In this document: in pieces, positions 34,001 to 41,453 of the stretch
Layout of the letters: each line of letters begins with the position of its first letter
Position numbering within the stretch: the stretch's first letter is position 1
DNA from: Cohnella xylanilytica
GTDB taxonomy: Bacteria > Bacillota > Bacilli > Paenibacillales > Paenibacillaceae
Assembly (NCBI RefSeq): GCF_014212175.1
Contig: NZ_JACJVR010000079.1
Coordinates: 1-64,000, forward strand
DNA length: 64,000 bases
Direction of reading: 5' to 3'
The notes under the pieces: generated by a model
What the model saw: the letters and a program-made list of their open reading frames with translations, nothing else
Databases searched by the model: none
Told to the model about the DNA's origin: nothing
Translations under genes and position numbers: made by a program

Positions 34001-35638
34001 CATGTAGCCGATCCGCTCGGCCGGATACGCGGGGTCGATCGGCACGTAAGCCGCTCCGGCCTTGAGGACGGCCAGAATGGCGACGACCGTCTCCGGCGAA
34101 TGCCGGGTCAGCAGGCCGACCGTGCTCCCCCTGCCGCCCCCCCTGGAGCCGATCCGGGCCGCCAGCCGGGCCGCCCGATCCGTCAGCTCGCGGTACGTCA
34201 GCCGAAGCGGTCCGTCCGTCACCGCGGTCCGTTCGGGCGTTCTCTCCGCCTGCTCCTCGATGAGCCTCACGACCGTCCTGTCCCGGGGATAGTCGGCCCT
34301 CGTATCGTTGAACGCCGCGAGGCTCGCCCTCTCCTCCGCGGTCAGGAGCGACAGGCGGGCGACCGGCTGCTCCGGCTCGGCCAGCGCCGCGTCGATGAGC
34401 CCGACGAGCCGCGCGTACAGGCGCTCGATCCGCTCTTCGTCGTACTCCGCCGTCTTGTAGTCGATCTCGACGGTGAGCTCGCCCGTCTCCGACCAGTCCT
34501 TGACGACGAGCTGAAGGGAATGCAGCTGGCAGCCGCCGTAATGCTCCAGCACCTCCGCCGGCGAGCCGGCCCATTCGGTCTCCACCTTCGTGTTGTAGGT
34601 GTTGACGCTGACGTCGAACAGCCGGTCGAGGCCGCGTCTCTTCAGCCCCAGGTCTTGTACGAGCAGGTCGTACGGATACTTCTGGTGGTGATAGCACTCG
34701 GCGAGCTCGCGGTTGACCCGGGCCAGCGTCTCGCGGGAGGAAGCCGAAGCGTCCAGCGCGAAGCGGAACGGCATCGTGCTCGTGAACATGCCGACGGTCG
34801 CTTTGTCCTTCGGCCCCGAGCGGTTGAACACCGGCGTTCCGACGACCGTCTCGGACCGGCCTTCGGACTTGTAGGCGTACAGCAGATACAGGAAAATAAA
34901 AAATCCGGTCAGCGAGCCTCCCGCTTCCGAGGCGAACGCCTTGACGGCGGCGGATCTCTCCGCGTCCAGCGCGAAGGTCCTTCGCCGGCCCTCGGTCCGC
35001 GGCGACGGCTCGGGCGGAGGCTCGGCGGGCCAGCCGGAGAATTTGCGGCGCCAGAACTCCCCGTTTTTGCGGAAGCGGCCGCTTCGGACGTACTCGGCTT
35101 CCCGCCCGATGTAATCCAGGTAGGACGGAGACGCCGGCTCCTCGTCCGGCTCGCCTCGCAGCAGCCTCTCGTACGATCGGCGGACGAGGGAGATGAACAG
35201 GCTGCTCGACCAGCCGTCCGACACGAGGTGGTGGAACTTCACGAGGAAGCCTCCGTCGCGGTCCCCGATGCGATACATCGGGAAGGCGCACAGCGGCCCG
35301 TTCTCGAGGTCGAACGGCTCGGAGGCGACCCGCGCGACCCAGCTCGCGAATTCGGCTTCCGGATTCTCGCTCCCGGAGAAGTCCCGGAACTCGCCGTCGT
35401 CCGGCGGAAGGCCGGAGACGGACTGGACGGGAATGCCGTCCGCCTCCTGGACCGAGAGCCGGAGCGCGTCGTGGCGGTTCCGCCGCTCCCGGATGGCCGA
35501 GGCCAGCAGCCGGTAATCGAGCGGCCCGCGGACGCGGACCGAGCCGACGATATTGTGGAGCGCGGTGCCCGGATGGATGCGTTCGGTGTACCAGATTCTC
35601 TTCTGCGGATGCGTCAGAGGATAGGACCTTTCGTTCAT
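31091..35638 (-). CDS. NRPS starter module C-A(Asn)-T-E
   Basis: A 1515-residue synthetase. The N-terminal C domain begins YPLTHPQKRIWYTERIHPGT, as in lipopeptide starter C domains, and has HHLVSDGWS near residue 133. A domain (about 455-960): YTSGSTGLPKG near 604, NEYGPTETVVG, and a code I read as D-L-T-K-I-G-E-V-G-K, which fits Asn (Glu at the sixth-listed pocket position rather than the His of Asp types). T domain: GGDSIKAIQL near 1006. The last domain is an epimerase: HHLAVDAVSW near 1190 and FNYVGELD near 1404. The predicted product is an N-acyl-D-Asn thioester, the prodrug cap seen in ClbN and XcnA. The ATG at 35638 follows GGGAGGGT. It is the first gene of the operon. Confidence 0.95.
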   Translation of the reverse strand: MNERSYPLTHPQKRIWYTERIHPGTALHNIVGSVRVRGPLDYRLLASAIRERRNRHDALRLSVQEADGIPVQSVSGLPPDDGEFRDFSGSENPEAEFASWVARVASEPFDLENGPLCAFPMYRIGDRDGGFLVKFHHLVSDGWSSSLFISLVRRSYERLLRGEPDEEPASPSYLDYIGREAEYVRSGRFRKNGEFWRRKFSGWPAEPPPEPSPRTEGRRRTFALDAERSAAVKAFASEAGGSLTGFFIFLYLLYAYKSEGRSETVVGTPVFNRSGPKDKATVGMFTSTMPFRFALDASASSRETLARVNRELAECYHHQKYPYDLLVQDLGLKRRGLDRLFDVSVNTYNTKVETEWAGSPAEVLEHYGGCQLHSLQLVVKDWSETGELTVEIDYKTAEYDEERIERLYARLVGLIDAALAEPEQPVARLSLLTAEERASLAAFNDTRADYPRDRTVVRLIEEQAERTPERTAVTDGPLRLTYRELTDRAARLAARIGSRGGGRGSTVGLLTRHSPETVVAILAVLKAGAAYVPIDPAYPAERIGYMLEDAGCRLLLANVPLPEGTGFAGPVLDLGDPHLYAKAAERVRLPDEGAGPDDLAYVIYTSGSTGLPKGAMIEHRGLVNYVWWARRMYAKDEDEVFPLYSSLAFDLTVTSVFTPLVMGGSVAVYRDDEEEYVLYRIMREKKATVVKLTPAHLSLLKDYDHRGSAVKRFIVGGEDLRTDLAKRIHESFGGRIEIYNEYGPTETVVGCMIHRYDPERDVRASVPIGAPADNVGIYLLDADGNPVPEGVLGELYITGDGVARGYRNRPELTAERFLPCPFLPGERMYRTGDLARRLASGALEYAGRADRQVKIRGHRIEPGEIERALSGHPSVREAVVVDRETPDGSKILCAYAVRDSKAAEGDKELLDYLAERLPSYMVPACVLELDAIPLNANGKVDRAKLPEPPDRSARGAGEAFGDEAAADSRDNWGGAAAREISALLEVASGVLQEEAISPADRFHELGGDSIKAIQLSSRLRSRGYAIRVADVLAYPKFADMAARMERLGGFVPDGEDDRCEGEAGLTPIVDWFATRPFADRHHYNQSVLLRLHKPLAAEELTKIVRGLVAHHDSLRLSFDPETGGRLVYNAEPEIEDAESFDLSGLDGEEQQLRMSELGARLKASFRPGRDALLKARLFDLGRNGRRLLLTAHHLAVDAVSWSILLEDFARLWRNLSRPEPLPLPPKTASYKRWAEHLRSRAEDAGRELDYWREAVGDGGAAEPAGGDGIAPPATESLSAELTERLLRKAPAAYGTDVEELLVAALAAAAQDSLGAAGSLAIELEGHGREPSDPSADVSRTVGWFTCLYPVRLPLPARAAEEPWPARVRAVKETLRAVPSGGLGFGLLTRLVRALDDPGEGRRLRFNYVGELDSALGAGELFSLAEEPSGPDSGAGNPPTAPLDVVAMVARGRLRLTVAADGRSHGAEAAAALARSFAARLTELLRQADSVRGSALAPSDFPTIALSQEALDSLYS

Positions 35639-35912
35639 CGACAACCCTCCCGTAGGTGGAATGACCGTTTTCCATCTGGATGTAAAACGTTTTCCGGCGA
35701 GAGAATACACGGTGTTATCGCTTGCAAGAAGGCGAAAGCTTCGGGCATGGCACCAAACCAAGATATGCGGTCGAACGAGATCCATGCTTCGCATTGCGCA
35801 GGGGTGCGGATGCTTGATGTGGGGAAGCCGTTGCGGACGGCAAGAGGAATAGGCGACGATGAAGAGCGCGATTAATCGACATGAATTACCATTTTTTAGA
35901 TATCTGCCTATT
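35639..35912 (-). other. Long untranslated leader of the biosynthetic operon
   Basis: The space between the proposed minus-strand promoter and the first NRPS start is about 270 bp. I see no supportable gene in it on either strand. It contains a perfect AAAACGTTTT palindrome near 35687 and an A/T-rich segment near 35890. A leader this long could hold post-transcriptional control, but I recognise no riboswitch. Confidence 0.45.
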
Positions 35913-35942
35913 ATGATAAGGGGCTGTCCGCGGGGTCGTCAA
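35913..35942 (-). promoter_or_regulatory. Predicted sigma-A promoter of the NRPS/PKS operon
   Basis: On the minus strand TTGACG (35937-35942) is followed after 18 bp by TATCAT (35913-35918); both match sigma-A consensus at five of six positions. It faces the NRPS array and is divergent from the promoter of the BtrH-like gene. Confidence 0.55.
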
Positions 35943-35978
35943 GCCGCTCCCGCCGAAATGAGGCGAAACTCCCATTCG

Positions 35979-36007
35979 TTTACAATCCTATCAAACTGAG
36001 ATAAGAT
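35979..36007 (+). promoter_or_regulatory. Predicted sigma-A promoter of the BtrH-like gene
   Basis: TTTACA (35979-35984) and TAAGAT (36002-36007) are separated by 17 bp, about 60 bp upstream of the ATG at 36068. It is nearly back-to-back with the minus-strand operon promoter, so shared control is possible. Confidence 0.5.
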
Positions 36008-36067
36008 GAGCTTGGAATTTCCTTGCCTTGCCATCTCGAATCGAATCGATCGAAAGGTGGAGATGCA

Positions 36068-37699
36068 ATGATGAGAACGCTTGACCTCGAACCGGTAAAG
36101 AGCGCCGGCGGAGACTGCTTCGACGACGTGATCGTCACGCTCGACGGCTGGTTCCGGCGAGGCTACAAGCTGATGTACGCGGAAGCCCTGAAGTTCGAGT
36201 TCGCCCCTCCGGATTCCGCGCCGACTCTCGGCGCCCGAATGCGGACCGGGCTCGACGGCTCGCTTCGGCTCCTCGAACGCTTCCACGGCTATTCCATCCG
36301 CGTCATCCGCAATCCGGATCCCGAGGAAGGCCTCTCCCTCATCCGGGAGCAGCTCTCCCGCGGCCATCCCGTCGGCCTGAATCTCGATACCTACTACAGC
36401 CCCTGGGACCCCAACTATCAGTTCGCCCACTACTTCACCCACGTCATGCTCGTTACCGGCCTCGATCCCGTCACGGAAGACCTCACCGTCGTCGATCCGT
36501 TCTTCGTGAAGAAGAACATGACCATCTTAAGAGAACACTACGCGGCCGGCCTGCTCGGCTTCATGACGGTCGAGCCGGCGGACGGGGACATGCCCGAACC
36601 CGGCGAAGTGATCCCCCGTCTCGCGCATTATCTGCGGGAGCATCTGGCGTCTTCCCTGGACGGCTTCCGCGAGTTCGCCGAAGCGATCCGGAGCGTCCGG
36701 TTCGCGGACGAAGCGGAAGGGCACCCGAACTTCATGAGCAGCCCGATGTACATGAGGCTGAATTCGCTGGTGACGGCGAGGTTCAATTACGCCGGCATGC
36801 TGGAATACGCGGCGGAGCGATTCTCTCTGCCGGGGCTCGCGGCGTGCGCCGACGATCTTCGGCAGCTGGGCAACCGGTGGAGCACCGTGCGCGCCGTGAC
36901 CGCCAAGCTGAGCTTCATGCCCCCGGAGCGTCTCGACGAGACGATGAGAAGGAGCCTGAGCGACAAGATCGCCGGCGCCGGCGAGGCCGAGGAGCGGGCG
37001 GTTCTTCGCATTCTGGGCGTTCTGGAGGGCGTTCTGGAGGGCGTTCTGGAGGGCGTTCTGGAGCACGAGCCGGATAGGGAGCGCGTATGGGGATTCGATT
37101 CTCCCGGCTCCGGACGGGTGCCGGTCGACCCGGCTGCGGGGGCGGGGGAGGAGAAGCGGAGGATCGTCCACGTCGACATCCGGGACTTCTGCGACGTCCG
37201 GGGCATCGACAACGGCCTGGGCACGGCCGACGCGGACAGCGACGGGCACTGTTACTGCGCCGAGGATCTCCCGCCGGACGGGGTGCTGCGGGTCGGGGAC
37301 GTGTCGTTCGCCTTCCCCGCGGCGGACGGCGGCGCCTGCGACAATATCTCCTGCTATCGCCAGGAGATTCCGCTCCCGCCGGACCGTTACCGCGGGCTGG
37401 CCGTGCTCGCCTGCAGCCAATTCGGCAGCTCGGCCGATTCGTTCGTCGTCGAATACGAGGACGGCGGGAGGGAAGAGGTGCGGCTCGCCTTCGCCGACTG
37501 GTGGAGCCGCACGCCCTGCGAGCGGGAGAAGATCGCCTGGACGGCGAACCTGATCCGCAACAAGAAGGGGAAGCTGGAGAACCTCGTCCATCTGTTCGCC
37601 GACGAAGCTCCCCTCGTCCGGAACGGGTCGAAGGCGACCCGCCTTATTCTGCCCGGGATGCCGAACCTGCACGTCTACGGGGTGTCTCTGTGGACGTAG
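36068..37699 (+). CDS. Stand-alone BtrH-like cysteine acyltransferase with C-terminal beta-sandwich domain
   Basis: A 543-residue protein. Residues 1-190 resemble the BtrH N-terminal (papain/C39-like) domain: Cys17 in AGGDCFDD, a HPVGLNLDTYYSPW strand, His in FTHVMLVTGLD and Asp in VVDPFF. A helical middle region follows, with a GVLE repeat near residues 317-332. The last 180 residues (VDIRDFCDVRGIDNGLG ... LAFADWW) match the carbohydrate-binding-like beta-sandwich often appended to glycosidases. BtrH moves an acyl group from an ACP to an aminoglycoside amine in butirosin biosynthesis, so acyl transfer or hydrolysis of a cluster intermediate is plausible. The ATG follows AGGTGGAG. It is divergent from the NRPS operon. 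Confidence 0.75.
   Translation: MMRTLDLEPVKSAGGDCFDDVIVTLDGWFRRGYKLMYAEALKFEFAPPDSAPTLGARMRTGLDGSLRLLERFHGYSIRVIRNPDPEEGLSLIREQLSRGHPVGLNLDTYYSPWDPNYQFAHYFTHVMLVTGLDPVTEDLTVVDPFFVKKNMTILREHYAAGLLGFMTVEPADGDMPEPGEVIPRLAHYLREHLASSLDGFREFAEAIRSVRFADEAEGHPNFMSSPMYMRLNSLVTARFNYAGMLEYAAERFSLPGLAACADDLRQLGNRWSTVRAVTAKLSFMPPERLDETMRRSLSDKIAGAGEAEERAVLRILGVLEGVLEGVLEGVLEHEPDRERVWGFDSPGSGRVPVDPAAGAGEEKRRIVHVDIRDFCDVRGIDNGLGTADADSDGHCYCAEDLPPDGVLRVGDVSFAFPAADGGACDNISCYRQEIPLPPDRYRGLAVLACSQFGSSADSFVVEYEDGGREEVRLAFADWWSRTPCEREKIAWTANLIRNKKGKLENLVHLFADEAPLVRNGSKATRLILPGMPNLHVYGVSLWT
37016..37063 (+). repeat. Four exact copies of a 12-bp unit inside the BtrH-like gene
   Basis: GGCGTTCTGGAG is repeated four times without change, encoding GVLEGVLEGVLEGVLE in an otherwise helical linker before the C-terminal domain. 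The length is a multiple of three, so copy-number change would keep the frame. Confidence 0.95.
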
Positions 37700-37826
37700 G
37701 ATCTCCGGCGACGGATCGGCGATAGGAGCGGAGCGGGGCCCGGCGGGCGGCTCGCCGGACGCCGGGATGCCGCTTCCATGCGGCTTCCCATCTCGGCGGG
37801 CTCCGGGGGCCGCGCTCCATGACGCC

Positions 37827-38591
37827 TCACGGGAGAAGCCGAGTCACGGTTGCCAGCTCCCGGCGGACGATGTCCGCGGGGAAGCGGTCTCGGCGAGGAG
37901 AGCAGACGGACAGGCGGTAGGACGGGGAGATCTCGTAGCTCTTGCAGTACCATTCCCCGTCCTCGCCCCCTCCTCCTCCGCCCCCTCCTCCTCCGGCTCC
38001 GCCTCTGCTTCCGGCTCCGTCTCCGGCCGGCCGAACGACGTAGTCCGCGCCGCGACCGGACGGCAGCACCGCGAACGACCGCAGCGGCTCGCTGAGTCCT
38101 CTGCCGATCGCCTTGACGTAGCTCTCCTTCAACGTCCAGATGCGGCACAGCCTCTCCTGCCGCTCTTCTTCGGGCGCCCGCTCCCACTCTTCCGCCTCCT
38201 CGGGAGAGAGAATCCGGCCCGCGATATCCGGCGGCACGGCCTCCACCCTCTCCACGTCGATCCCGACGGGGCCGTCGTCGAACGCCGCCGCGACCCATTC
38301 TCCGGAGTGGGTCAAGTTGAAGTGCGCTCCCGCGAGCGGCCGCCCTTCTTCGTCCGCCCAAGCCGGCTTGCCGTACTCGTTGAACGCGTACCGCAGCTTG
38401 CCGCTGCCTAGGCCGAGCCTCTCGGCCGCCCACGTCCGGACGAGCAATTCGCCGGCCAGCGAGCGAACGGCGTCGTCCCGCTTGCGGAACCGGGCGATCC
38501 GGCTTCGCTTCGGTTCGGGCACCGTTCCCAGCAAGCGCTCGAATAAAGACTCTTCGATTCCGTCTCCGACATGAACCGCCACGATCTCCAT
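37827..38591 (-). CDS. Sfp-type 4'-phosphopantetheinyl transferase
   Basis: A 254-residue enzyme that converts apo carrier domains to holo form using coenzyme A. It has the family core FNLTHSGEWVAAAFDDGPVGIDVE with the Mg-binding Asp, and WTLKESYVKAIGRGL. A glycine-rich stretch (about 12 Gly in a row with few interruptions) lies at about residues 195-210, longer than usual for Sfp; the frame continues into conserved-looking sequence, so it is a loop expansion rather than a frameshift. The ATG at 38591 is six bases after AGGCGG and is preferred over 38597. It is convergent with the BtrH-like gene and serves the T and ACP domains of this cluster. Confidence 0.95.
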   Translation of the reverse strand: MEIVAVHVGDGIEESLFERLLGTVPEPKRSRIARFRKRDDAVRSLAGELLVRTWAAERLGLGSGKLRYAFNEYGKPAWADEEGRPLAGAHFNLTHSGEWVAAAFDDGPVGIDVERVEAVPPDIAGRILSPEEAEEWERAPEEERQERLCRIWTLKESYVKAIGRGLSEPLRSFAVLPSGRGADYVVRPAGDGAGSRGGAGGGGGGGGGGEDGEWYCKSYEISPSYRLSVCSPRRDRFPADIVRRELATVTRLLP

Positions 38592-38710
38592 CGTCATCCG
38601 CCTTTTTTTTTGCGCGCTATCGATTGGTTGCGTATTCTTCTTCCAGCTCGCGCGCCCGATTCCTGCCTGCCGGGGCGAAGTTCCGCTCGGGTCGGTTCCG
38701 GCAGTCACGC

Positions 38711-38741
38711 AAAAAAAGACGGAACCCTGCAAGGTTCCGTC
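38711..38741 (-). terminator. Terminator after the SRPBCC-ArsR operon
   Basis: The perfect stem GACGGAACC / GGTTCCGTC with a six-base loop is followed on the minus strand by seven T. It lies about 117 bp after the ArsR stop and just upstream of the Sfp-type gene, so it also marks the right edge of the biosynthetic region. Confidence 0.85.
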
Positions 38742-38857
38742 CCAAAATTCCCGAACCGAGCGCTTATTCCGCCAATCGGTTCGACTTCCCGTCGTCGCCT
38801 CCCGGCCGCGCTCCATCCGGTTCCCGCCGGGATTCGCCGGCCGGCCGGGCCGGGCCG

Positions 38858-39238
38858 TCACTCGCCGGGAGGCTCCTTCCGGACGAGCTCCAGCGGAGCC
38901 GGGGGCGCGCTTCCGTCTTCGTCCGACTCGACGAACCGCTTGAGCGCGGCCATCTTGTTCTCCCAGTACCGCTCGTAATAGGAGAGCCACCGCTTCAGCT
39001 CCAGCAGCGGCTCCGGGTCCAGGCGGTAGCGCGTCTCGCGGCCGACCTTCCGCTCCCGGACGAGTCCGGCGTCCGCGAGAATGCGCAGATGCTTGGAGAC
39101 GGCCGTGCGGGACATCGGGTAGTGGCCGCTGATGGCGGTCACCGGCAGCTCGCCGTCGCCGAGCAGCTTCAGCAGGCTGCGCCGCGTCGGGTCGGCGATC
39201 GCCTGGAAGACGTCGTGCTTCGCCGATGCGGACGCCAT
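38858..39238 (-). CDS. ArsR-family transcriptional repressor
   Basis: A 126-residue winged-helix regulator: AIADPTRRSLLKLLGDGELPVTAISGHYPMSRTAVSKHLRILADAGLV followed by the wing ERKVGRETRYRLDP. No metal-binding cysteine pair is visible, so it belongs to the non-metal branch commonly paired with SRPBCC/AHSA1 proteins. It starts three bases after the SRPBCC stop and is co-translated with it. It probably represses its own operon through the palindrome upstream of the SRPBCC gene. Confidence 0.93.
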   Translation of the reverse strand: MASASAKHDVFQAIADPTRRSLLKLLGDGELPVTAISGHYPMSRTAVSKHLRILADAGLVRERKVGRETRYRLDPEPLLELKRWLSYYERYWENKMAALKRFVESDEDGSAPPAPLELVRKEPPGE

Positions 39239-39241
39239 CCG

Positions 39242-39661
39242 TCAGCCCTCGAGAATCGAGGCCAGCCTCTGGCCGATTCCGCTCCAGCCCTTGGCCATGT
39301 TCTCGCGCACCGACGCGTGAGGCTGCCCGAATTCGGTAACCTTCTCCGGATCCCAGCCGTCGTGGATCAGGGTGAATTCGGTGCCGCCCTCGACCTCCTT
39401 CAGCTCGAACGTCAGAGTCCAATCCTTCCCCCAACGGAAGGAGACGCGATGCGGGGGATCGATCTCCGTCACCTTGCACGGGGAGTGGCCATAAGGGCCG
39501 GCATCCAGATGGAACTCGTGGCCGACGACCGGCTGGAAGTCGTTCGGCATGAACCAGGCGGCGATCCCTTCGGCGGTGGACACGGCGTCCCACACTTTGG
39601 AGATCGGCGCCTTCAGCACTTGCGTCTGCCGGATGGCCGGCAGCGCGTTGTTCTCGCTCAT
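39242..39661 (-). CDS. SRPBCC/AHSA1-family protein
   Basis: A 139-residue single-domain START-like protein (AHSA1 family): IRQTQVLKAPISKVWDAVSTAEGIAAWFMP at the start, HRVSFRWGK in the middle and GTEFTLIHDGW toward the end, with a closing helix after HASVRENMAKGWSGIGQRLASIL. Members bind hydrophobic ligands. It is the first gene of the two-gene operon with the ArsR regulator. The ligand is unknown. Confidence 0.9.
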   Translation of the reverse strand: MSENNALPAIRQTQVLKAPISKVWDAVSTAEGIAAWFMPNDFQPVVGHEFHLDAGPYGHSPCKVTEIDPPHRVSFRWGKDWTLTFELKEVEGGTEFTLIHDGWDPEKVTEFGQPHASVRENMAKGWSGIGQRLASILEG

Positions 39662-39738
39662 TTTCTCGAAATGCCTCCTCTAGCGCGCATGAAGCCCTCT
39701 CTCGGGACTCGATGCGCAACCTTTTCGTTTCGCTTTTG

Positions 39739-39768
39739 ATTATAGGAAACCAATTGGTTTCACGTCAA
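39739..39768 (-). promoter_or_regulatory. Promoter with ArsR operator in its spacer
   Basis: On the minus strand TTGACG (39763-39768) and a perfect TATAAT (39739-39744) are 18 bp apart. The spacer holds a perfect 16-bp palindrome GAAACCAATTGGTTTC (39746-39761). Binding there would exclude RNA polymerase, the usual arrangement for self-repressing ArsR operons. Confidence 0.75.
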
Positions 39769-39964
39769 CCCCCGCCCCGATAGAAAATATCCCCATAAGC
39801 TGTTGAGGGAGGGGCAAAAGCCGACGGGCGAACGCCGGGAAGCCGAACGCAGCAGCACCCGGACGGATGCCGGCCGTACCCGGACGAACGCCGCTGGCAC
39901 CGGGCGAACGCCGCCGAGCGGTCGGCCGGCGACAGCCTCGCGAACCGCCGGGCCGCTCCCGCCG

Positions 39965-41242
39965 TCACACCCGGTCGGGCATCTTCTGCAGACGTCTTCG
40001 GCTGCGGGCGTAAGCCTTCTTGGCGGGGACCCGGAGAATCCGCTTCATGAGCATCCAGCTGAACAGAGGAGCGCTGCCGGTGACGAGCATCAGAACGTTC
40101 AGCACGAGCGGCGCCTTGCTCCAGCGCACGGTCCCTATAAACACCGCCATCCCGAGCATCCGCCCGGCGTTCAGCGCAAGCTCGCGCACGACGACGTACT
40201 CGACCCGCTTCCGCGCGCTGTCTTCGTTGCGGCCGATCAAGTCGAACACCGTCGACGTCATCGGGATCGCGTACAGCGGGAAGGTCAGCGAGGTGCCGAT
40301 CCCGAAGACGAGCATCGTCGCGTAGCTGACGCCGAAGAAAAAAGGCAAGATGACCGCCGTCATGACGATCGCCCCGGCGAGCATGCCGCCGACGCGCCGC
40401 GCCGGCTTCAGCCAGCGCCCGACCGCGTAGAAGCCGAGGAACGACACGGCCGACGTAATCAGCGTGTAGTTGCCGAGCCGAAGCTCGCTTCCGGTCTGAA
40501 TGTAGACGAGCAAGCCGATCATGAGGCCGAAGACGCTCTCGCGGACTCCCTGAACGGTCAGCGCCCCGAGCACCGAGCGCCAGGGCGTCTCCGGAACGCG
40601 CCAGATCCGGGCGGGGAAGCTCCAGTCGTACTCGCCCAGCGTCCGGCGGTTGCGAAGCAGGAACGTCATGAGCACCCCGGCGACGAAGATGCCGAGCGAC
40701 GCCATGAAGATGATCCGGTAGCCCTTCTCCGCCGCCATACGGGAGATGAGGAAGCCGGAGAACCACGGCGCGGCCATGCCGGCCAAGGCCCCGATGACGC
40801 CGGCCAGGCCGTTGTACCGGTCGCGGTTGTCGGCGTCGGTCACTTCGAAGTAGATCACGTTGAACGCCAGCCAGAACATGCCGCTCGCGACGCCTTGCAC
40901 GATGCCGAGAATCCATATGTACGGGATGGATTGCGTGCCGAGCGCGAGCACGAGGGCATAGAACAGCGCGGAGATGCCGATTCCGAGGCGCAGCACGAGA
41001 CTTTTCCGCCCCCGCTTGACGGCGTAGCCCGCGATCCAGAACGTGAGCGCCATGCTGAGGTGATGGAGCAGGGTGAACCAGCCGAGCAGCTCGAAGTTCT
41101 TGCTGGCCTTCCAGATGTAGACGCCCAGGAAAGTGCCGGACAGCGCTCCCGCCGTGACGAACAACCCGTTGACCGCGAGCAGCAGCCGGGTCTGTCCGTC
41201 GAGCCGGCCGTGGGATCGGGCATGCGGTTTATACGTTGGCAT
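39965..41242 (-). CDS. Major facilitator superfamily transporter
   Basis: A 425-residue membrane protein with about 12 hydrophobic helices (such as LLLAVNGLFVTAGALSGTFLGVYIW, ISALFYALVLALG, YRIIFMASLGIFVAGVLMTFLL, LVFGIGTSLTFPLYAIP) and the loop-2 style basic motif GYAVKRGRKSLVLRLG. The ATG at 41242 follows GAGAGGT; upstream starts at 41281 and 41320 are possible. The 5' neighbour is a divergent SDR gene. The substrate is not predictable. Of the 300 bp between this gene and the SRPBCC operon, the part downstream of 39770 shows nothing I can name. Confidence 0.85.
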   Translation of the reverse strand: MPTYKPHARSHGRLDGQTRLLLAVNGLFVTAGALSGTFLGVYIWKASKNFELLGWFTLLHHLSMALTFWIAGYAVKRGRKSLVLRLGIGISALFYALVLALGTQSIPYIWILGIVQGVASGMFWLAFNVIYFEVTDADNRDRYNGLAGVIGALAGMAAPWFSGFLISRMAAEKGYRIIFMASLGIFVAGVLMTFLLRNRRTLGEYDWSFPARIWRVPETPWRSVLGALTVQGVRESVFGLMIGLLVYIQTGSELRLGNYTLITSAVSFLGFYAVGRWLKPARRVGGMLAGAIVMTAVILPFFFGVSYATMLVFGIGTSLTFPLYAIPMTSTVFDLIGRNEDSARKRVEYVVVRELALNAGRMLGMAVFIGTVRWSKAPLVLNVLMLVTGSAPLFSWMLMKRILRVPAKKAYARSRRRLQKMPDRV

Positions 41243-41357
41243 AGTCGGAACCTCTCGGGGATGGAATAAATACACCGTCATAACGTCCCCCCGTTCCTCC
41301 CTCGGCATTCCAATCTTCACAATCGCTAAACGTAGGTTAATTAGGTTTAAATTTTTT

Positions 41358-41380
41358 TAACCTTCAGGCAGGCGTATAAT
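41358..41380 (+). promoter_or_regulatory. Candidate promoter of the SDR gene
   Basis: A perfect -10 (TATAAT, 41375-41380) is preceded by the A/T-rich stretch around 41351-41359. A GGTTAA / TTAACC inverted repeat (about 41334-41362) covers the upstream part and could be an operator. Inference only. Confidence 0.4.
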
Positions 41381-41453
41381 CGGGGATGCAAGAGCTCTTC
41401 CGCCGCCCTGCGGCGGGAGATGAAGGCTCCATTCGACACGGGAGGGATTCGAG

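Noticed and set aside
35680..35695. CcpA cre site around the AAAACGTTTT palindrome upstream of the first NRPS
   Set aside because: The TG and CA ends are one base out of register with the cre consensus.
37960..38015. Frameshift in the phosphopantetheinyl transferase at the glycine run
   Set aside because: The frame continues into a plausible conserved C-terminus and total length is only modestly above normal; a loop expansion explains it.
9100..38597. MbtH-like protein or type II thioesterase gene in the cluster
   Set aside because: No short frame in the gaps matches either family; both would have to be encoded elsewhere.
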